Positions 59,290-64,000 of a DNA stretch of 64,000 bases are shown here, piece by piece (the first letter of the stretch is position 1; every line of letters begins with the position of its first letter). Below the pieces are notes generated by a model that saw only the letters and a program-made list of their open reading frames with translations, ran no database searches and was not told where the DNA came from. Made by a program: the position numbers and the translations under genes. Source of the DNA: Selaginella moellendorffii (taxonomy: Eukaryota > Streptophyta > Lycopodiopsida > Selaginellales > Selaginellaceae). Location of the stretch: the NCBI RefSeq assembly GCF_000143415.4, contig NW_003314296.1, forward strand, positions 1,153,858 to 1,217,857, written 5' to 3'.

Positions 59290-60833
59290 ATGATGCTGGT
59301 GAGCGTAGCGTGGCCTTCCTCTCGATTAGATCTATCGCGCATCGCGCTGTTCGCCATCGTCAGCTCGCCTCCAGGTAGAAATCTCTATCTCGATATCGTT
59401 CTCCGGATTGAAATATTGCCCGATTCTCGTGAATTTCTTGTTCCTGCCGTGTTTTCTCGGATCTCTCATTGAATCGATGGCGAAATCTTGCAGCGAATCG
59501 AGTGTTGCTTCCAAGAGCGCGTCACACAGCACCGAAAAAGATCACGCATCGGACGCTGTGTGTGACGAGCTCGGCAATACCGCTCGCGGAGCATTCTTCT
59601 CTGGGAGTGGCGCCTCTGCCGATCGAAGACGAGGTTTCCACACAGGACGACGTCTTGAAATCACACCAAGGATCGTCCGACTCCATTGTTTTTCGCGTCC
59701 ACGAGGATAGGTACAATGGAGTCATCGTTGATCCCGACAGCCTACCAGCCGATGTTCCAACTTTCGTTGATCGATTGGAGAGATCTCTTGCATCTTGGCG
59801 AGAGAAGGTCTGGTTTACATTCTTTGTCTAGTGTTTGTCTAGCTATCTCACGCTTGAATTTTTCAGCAAAAAAGAGGTGTTTGGCTCAAGTTGCCCATAG
59901 AGAAATCCAATCTCGTTCCACACGCGATTGAGGTACTTTTGCTTCTTAAACATTGTTCTATGTTTTCTTAGAGGCTGGACAGGCAGGATTTAGATACCAC
60001 CATGCGGAGCCAACGTATTTGATGCTCACGCACTGGCTTGCCGATTCTCCCTGCACGCTGCCAGCGAATGCCTCACACCAAGTTGGAATTGGAGCATTCG
60101 TCGTGAACGACAGAGACGAGGTAAGGACTCGCCTTTTTAGCAATACTCATCGGTGTTCTCGCAGGTTCTCGCGGTCCAGGAGAAAAATGGACCGCTGAAA
60201 GGCACAGGGATTTGGAAAATGCCCACAGGATTGATCAACCAGGTGTAGAAAGCTAGTCTTTTTTTTGGTCTCTATCAGATAGTAAACGTTTTCCGTCTTG
60301 TTTAATTACAGGCCGAGGACATTTTTGCGGGTGCTATACGAGAAGTCAAAGAAGAAACTGGGGTAATGCTTTGAAATTGCAGTCATGGTTGTGAATGACA
60401 CGGCTTTTTCTTTGGTATTTCTTGACAAATCTTCCAGATCGACACGGAGTTCGTAGAAGTCGTGGGTTTTAGGCAGGGTCATCACGTGGCCTTCGAGAAG
60501 TCGGACTTGTTCTTCGTGTGCGTTCTTAGACCTCTCTCGTCGCAGATAACCAAGCAAGACTCGGAAATCGAGGATGCCAAGGTAAGATCATAAATCTCTA
60601 CTCCAGAAAGAAATGTTCTAACATAACTGATCGATCTGCAGTGGATGCCATTGTCAGAATTTGGAGCCCAGGATTTCTTCCAGAGCCGGAGCATGCTCAA
60701 GAAGATCCTGGAAGTTTGCATCGCGAGCAAAGAGAAACAGTACAGTGGCTTTGGCTCGCGGGCGATGAGCACGGGCTTTCAGCGCAAACTCTCCCACTTC
60801 TACTTCAATACCGCCCAAATGGGCAAGCTTTAA
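59290..60833 (+). CDS. Nudix hydrolase, plant NUDT2/5/6/7/8/10 group, with N-terminal targeting peptide
   Basis: Eight exons. Exon 1 is 59290-59374 (MMLVSVAWPSSRLDLSRIA, a hydrophobic, Arg/Ser-rich targeting-like start); exon 2 is 59494-59807, joined in phase 1. A pre-Nudix domain (VRVHEDRYNG-like HEDRYNGVIVDPDSL, AGFRYHHAEPTYLMLTHWL) is followed by HQVGIGAFVVND, then the Nudix box GLINQAEDIFAGAIREVKEETG, and WMPLSEFGAQDFF. The HHAEPTYLML region marks the plant NUDT7/NUDT8-like group that hydrolyses ADP-ribose, NADH or CoA derivatives. Organelle targeting is inferred from the N-terminus; NUDT8 of Arabidopsis is also longer than its cytosolic relatives. Confidence 0.9.
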
Positions 60834-60967
60834 AAATTTGTAAATATTCGTAGAATATGCTAGTGCTTCGCGGGCATAAGCTCCACCGTCGATTTAAGAT
60901 CTAGTCAGGCTAGGTTTATTTAGGGCTCTTGGCATTGACGATGGGAACGTGAGGAGTCCGGTCCACA

Positions 60968-63141
60968 ATGCGCGCGCTACGACGCCTCCAGTGCTCGGCA
61001 TTGCATTCCAGGGCATGGAGTAGGGCTGGATCGGGAAGCTACTCGCCGCCTTGGTATCCAGTAGCAGAGAATTCGTATCGCATTCGATCTTTCTGCTCGG
61101 GCGCCGATCGAGGATTATTGCACGGCACTAGGCTTAGATCGTACTGGCAGCAGCAGCGCCATAGATCGTGGAGTTTTGCTGCCGCGGCGCTCGTCGCAGT
61201 AAGGTAAGATCTATCTCTCCCTCTCTGTGCTTCATTTTAGAAGTCTCACAAGGATTTTCTTGCCAGTGCTGTAGGCCTTGCGATTGCGATCAGTGACGGT
61301 GTGTTGAATCCGCCGCTGGCTGTGGCTCAAGACAAAAATACTGGTAAAAAGAAGAAGATCGTGATACTTGGCACTGGCTGGGCAGGTGTCAGTCTCTTGA
61401 AAGATTTGGATGACAAGCAATACGACGTGGTTGTCATCTCGCCCAGGAACTATTTTGTTTTCACGCCCTTGCTGCCTAGCGTCACTGCTGGAACTTTGGA
61501 ACCACGGAGCATTACGGAGCCTGTTCGAAGAATAGTTGTGAGTATACTAGCGTTGTTTCTTATGTTTCTTTTCTTTTTTCTTGGCCTTATCATTTTCTTC
61601 TTGGCTGCGTTACGTACAGGCACACCGAAATGTTATGTATTGTGAAGCAGAATGCACGAACATCGACCACGTCACAAAGACTGTAACGTGCGTAGATTGT
61701 GCTGAAACGAAACCGTCGAGGCCTCACGTTGAGTTTAAGATAGACTACGACTATCTGGTCATTGCGGTGGGCTGCCAGACGAACACCTTTGGGACGCCTG
61801 GAGTTGCCGAGAACTGCCATTTCTTGAAGGTATGGACCTGGATAGTTTTTGGAGTTGACGCTTCAAATACTTTGCAGGAGGTTGAGGATGCCGAGAGAAT
61901 ACATCAAAACGTGGTGGATTGCTTTGAAAGTGCCAGCATTCCCACTCTGTCGGACGCCGAGCGTCGAGCGCGGCTCAACTTTGTTGTTGTTGGAGGGGGC
62001 CCGACTGGCGTGGAGTTTGCAGCGGAGTTGTATGACCTTGTGTACGAGGATTTGGTGGACCTTTACCCTGTTACTCGTGATGCAGTCTCTATAACTCTGA
62101 TACAGTCGGGAGATCACATACTAAACATGTAAGTTCTTTGCATTCTGTTGATGTTGCATCTTTAACTCCTTTATTGTCTACCTTGCGACAGGTTCGATGA
62201 ACGCATTAGTAAATATGCGGAAGACAAGTTTAAACGAGATGGAATAAACGTTCAAACAAACTGCCACGTTAATGCAGTAAAGGAAAATGAAGTAGAGACG
62301 ACAGAAAAGAAATCCGGACAAACTGTTATGATTCCTTTCAGCTTGGCTGTTTGGTCGACGGGCATTGGAACACGACCATTGATCAGGAAGTTTATGGAGC
62401 AAGTTGGACAGGTATAAGAAGTTTTAATTCTTCGCTGGTTTGATTGTTGTTGCATTTTGATAAATTTACAGAAGAACAGGCGGGTTTTGGCTACCGACGA
62501 GTGGCTTAGAGTAAGAGGTTGCGAAGGAGTGTTTGCAGTAGGAGACTGTGCTACCATTGAGCAGCGAAAGATCATGGTTTGATGCTTTAAGTTTTGTTTC
62601 TCCGCTAAGGCGTTTGCTGAAACTACCTTGTGGGCTTTGCAGGAAGACATAACGTACATATTTAAACTGGCTGACAAAGATCAAAACGGCATCCTGTCAC
62701 TAGAGGAGTTCAAAGAAGCAATGGAAACCATAAGGGGAAGATATCCTCAAATAGATATGTACCTCAAGAGCCACCACCTCGCCAACACTATGAGCCTACT
62801 GCACGAGGCAAAGCAGCTCGGTCAGGAATCTGAAGTGGAGCTCGACATTGACAAGTTTAAGCAGGCACTTGCTCAAGTCGATTCCGAGACGAAACTCCTT
62901 CCCGCCACTGCTCAGGTACCAATTTGTGTTTTTCTTTCTTTGTGCTTTTTCAAGAGTTGAATCGTGCGTGGTATGCATAGGTTGCAGCACAACAAGGGAC
63001 TTACTTGGCGCGCTGTTTCAACGACATGGATTACTGCGAGGAGCACCCAGAGGGACCAGTTCGCGTCCGAGCGTCTGGGCGTCACAGATTTCAACCATTC
63101 AGGTACCACAGCTCTCGTTGTTTCCTTTTGTTTTAGACTCA

Positions 63142-63174
<33 letters not shown>

Positions 63175-63464
63175 CTTACAACAGATACAAGCATTTCGGG
63201 ATGTTTGCGCCTCTTGGTGGCGAAGAAGCGGCGGCGGAGTTGCCAGGGGATTGGGTTTCAATCGGTCGAAGCAGTATGTGGCTTTGGTACTCGGTGTATC
63301 TCAGGTACTTCGTTTCCTACGCACCCGAAATCTTCTCGTTTCTCATTCTTTCTCGTGTGAAATTTGTGGAAAACAGCAAGCAAGTCAGCTGGAGGACTAG
63401 ATTTGTTGTTCTTTTCGATTGGACAAAGCGGTTTGTTTTTGGAAGAGATTCGACTCGTATTTAA
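60968..63464 (+). CDS. External type II NAD(P)H dehydrogenase (NDB type, EF-hand)
   Basis: About ten exons; exon 1 is 60968-61203, encoding a basic, Arg/Ser-rich mitochondrial presequence, and exon 2 opens with a hydrophobic segment ([15 protein letters not shown]). First dinucleotide fold: [19 protein letters not shown]. Second: [20 protein letters not shown]. An EF-hand insert ([13 protein letters not shown]) marks the NDB class, calcium-regulated enzymes on the outer face of the inner mitochondrial membrane that pass electrons from cytosolic NAD(P)H to ubiquinone. The second fold is followed by [13 protein letters not shown]; a glutamine rather than glutamate there is typical of NADPH-preferring NDB1. 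The tail is [20 protein letters not shown]. Confidence 0.94.
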
Positions 63465-63566
63465 GCCGTCAAGCTTCACTTGTTTATAAACATTCTAATT
63501 TGTACCGTGAATATAGCCATTCGTTATTGTTATAGATGTTTGAAATCCGTTCCTTCTTCTTACGTT

Positions 63567-63734
63567 CCATTTGCTTACAAGCTCTTCGTGGATCTTGGTC
63601 ACCGACTCCAAGCAGTCCTGGTTGATGAGGAGCGTGATGTGGGTGATGCCTCTGGAGGTGAGCTTGGAGCAGAGGTTGAGCATGGGAATTACGTGGCCAA
63701 GCAGTGGATGTGAAAATACAAGGATGTGCTTGTA
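63567..63734 (-). pseudogene. Truncated UDP-glycosyltransferase N-terminal fragment
   Basis: One frame reads YKHILVFSHPLLGHVIPML, then NLCSKLTSRGITHITLLINQ and IHEELVSKW, the usual first 50 residues of plant UGTs (GHxxPML helix). There is no in-frame ATG before YKHIL (a TGA lies just upstream), and similarity stops at KW, followed by AAC-GTAAGA. The convergent NDB gene begins its stop codon 100 bp further on, so the rest of the enzyme is absent. Confidence 0.65.
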
Positions 63735-64000
63735 TTGAGAAGGTCAAGATTTTGAAATTTCTATAATTCTTGTTTCTTTCATTTCATCAGATCATCAAAT
63801 GTTTTCGTGCCAAAGCAGGAAAAAAAAGCATGAATGAAAGCTTTTTCTGCCAAACCGTTTGTTTCATGGAGAAAATCATTTTAATAATCAAGCAAAAGAT
63901 TAATTATATAATTGTGCATTCCCCTCATTCAAGGTAAAATGTCCATTATGGTTGGGACGTTTGATTAGTTAGCATTGTTCTTTTCGTGTTTGTGCCCTCC

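Noticed and set aside
59469-59831. Nudix gene start at 59469
   Set aside because: That frame begins with TTG; joining 59290-59374 to an acceptor at 59493 gives a proper ATG and correct phase.

Overview
The window looks like a gene-dense piece of a land-plant nuclear genome, most likely a lycophyte close to Selaginella moellendorffii. This is an inference: most introns are about 45-70 nt, genes sit 50-300 bp apart, plant-specific families are present (PLATZ factor, plant Raf-like kinase, NDB-type NAD(P)H dehydrogenase, Expp1-like protein), and gene islands of normal GC alternate with AT-rich, CpG-poor retrotransposon debris. No bacterial, organellar or viral gene organisation is seen.

Layout. 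0.2-1.1 kb: Expp1-like secreted protein. 1.4-9.3 kb: two small secreted cyanovirin-N-homology (CVNH) proteins 7.5 kb apart in the same orientation, separated by AT-rich DNA holding a decayed fragment of the kinase gene found at 14.5 kb and a heavily mutated Ty3/gypsy relic. 9.6-28.3 kb: compact housekeeping island with a spastin-type AAA ATPase, NBS1/nibrin, Raf-like MAPKKK, MTM1 mitochondrial carrier, DUF1308 protein, PLATZ factor, BRCT-repeat protein (with a probable U12 AT-AC intron), an acidic membrane protein, a tRNA-Ile(AAT) with a damaged D arm, and a DDX27/Drs1 helicase. 28.3-36.9 kb: repeat block with a PPR pseudogene and one almost complete chromovirus-type gypsy element (30422-35452) with unusually short LTRs and a perfect 5-bp target duplication. 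36.9-43.1 kb: small thaumatin-like protein, an unrecognised 684-residue protein with internal repeats, and a single-domain potato-inhibitor-II-like peptide. 43.2-63.5 kb: second dense island with MON2, RLP24, acetolactate synthase regulatory subunit, IBR3-like acyl-CoA dehydrogenase, LCMT1, a Nudix hydrolase and an external NAD(P)H dehydrogenase. A truncated UGT relic lies at the right edge.

Functions. The genes do not form one pathway. Linked themes are DNA repair (NBS1, BRCT protein), ribosome assembly (DDX27, RLP24), mitochondrial and peroxisomal metabolism (MTM1, NDB, IBR3), and small secreted, possibly defensive proteins at island edges (two CVNH, thaumatin-like, Pin2-like). Exon boundaries were worked out by hand from reading frame, GT/AG signals and family conservation. 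They are given where checked and should be read as models.
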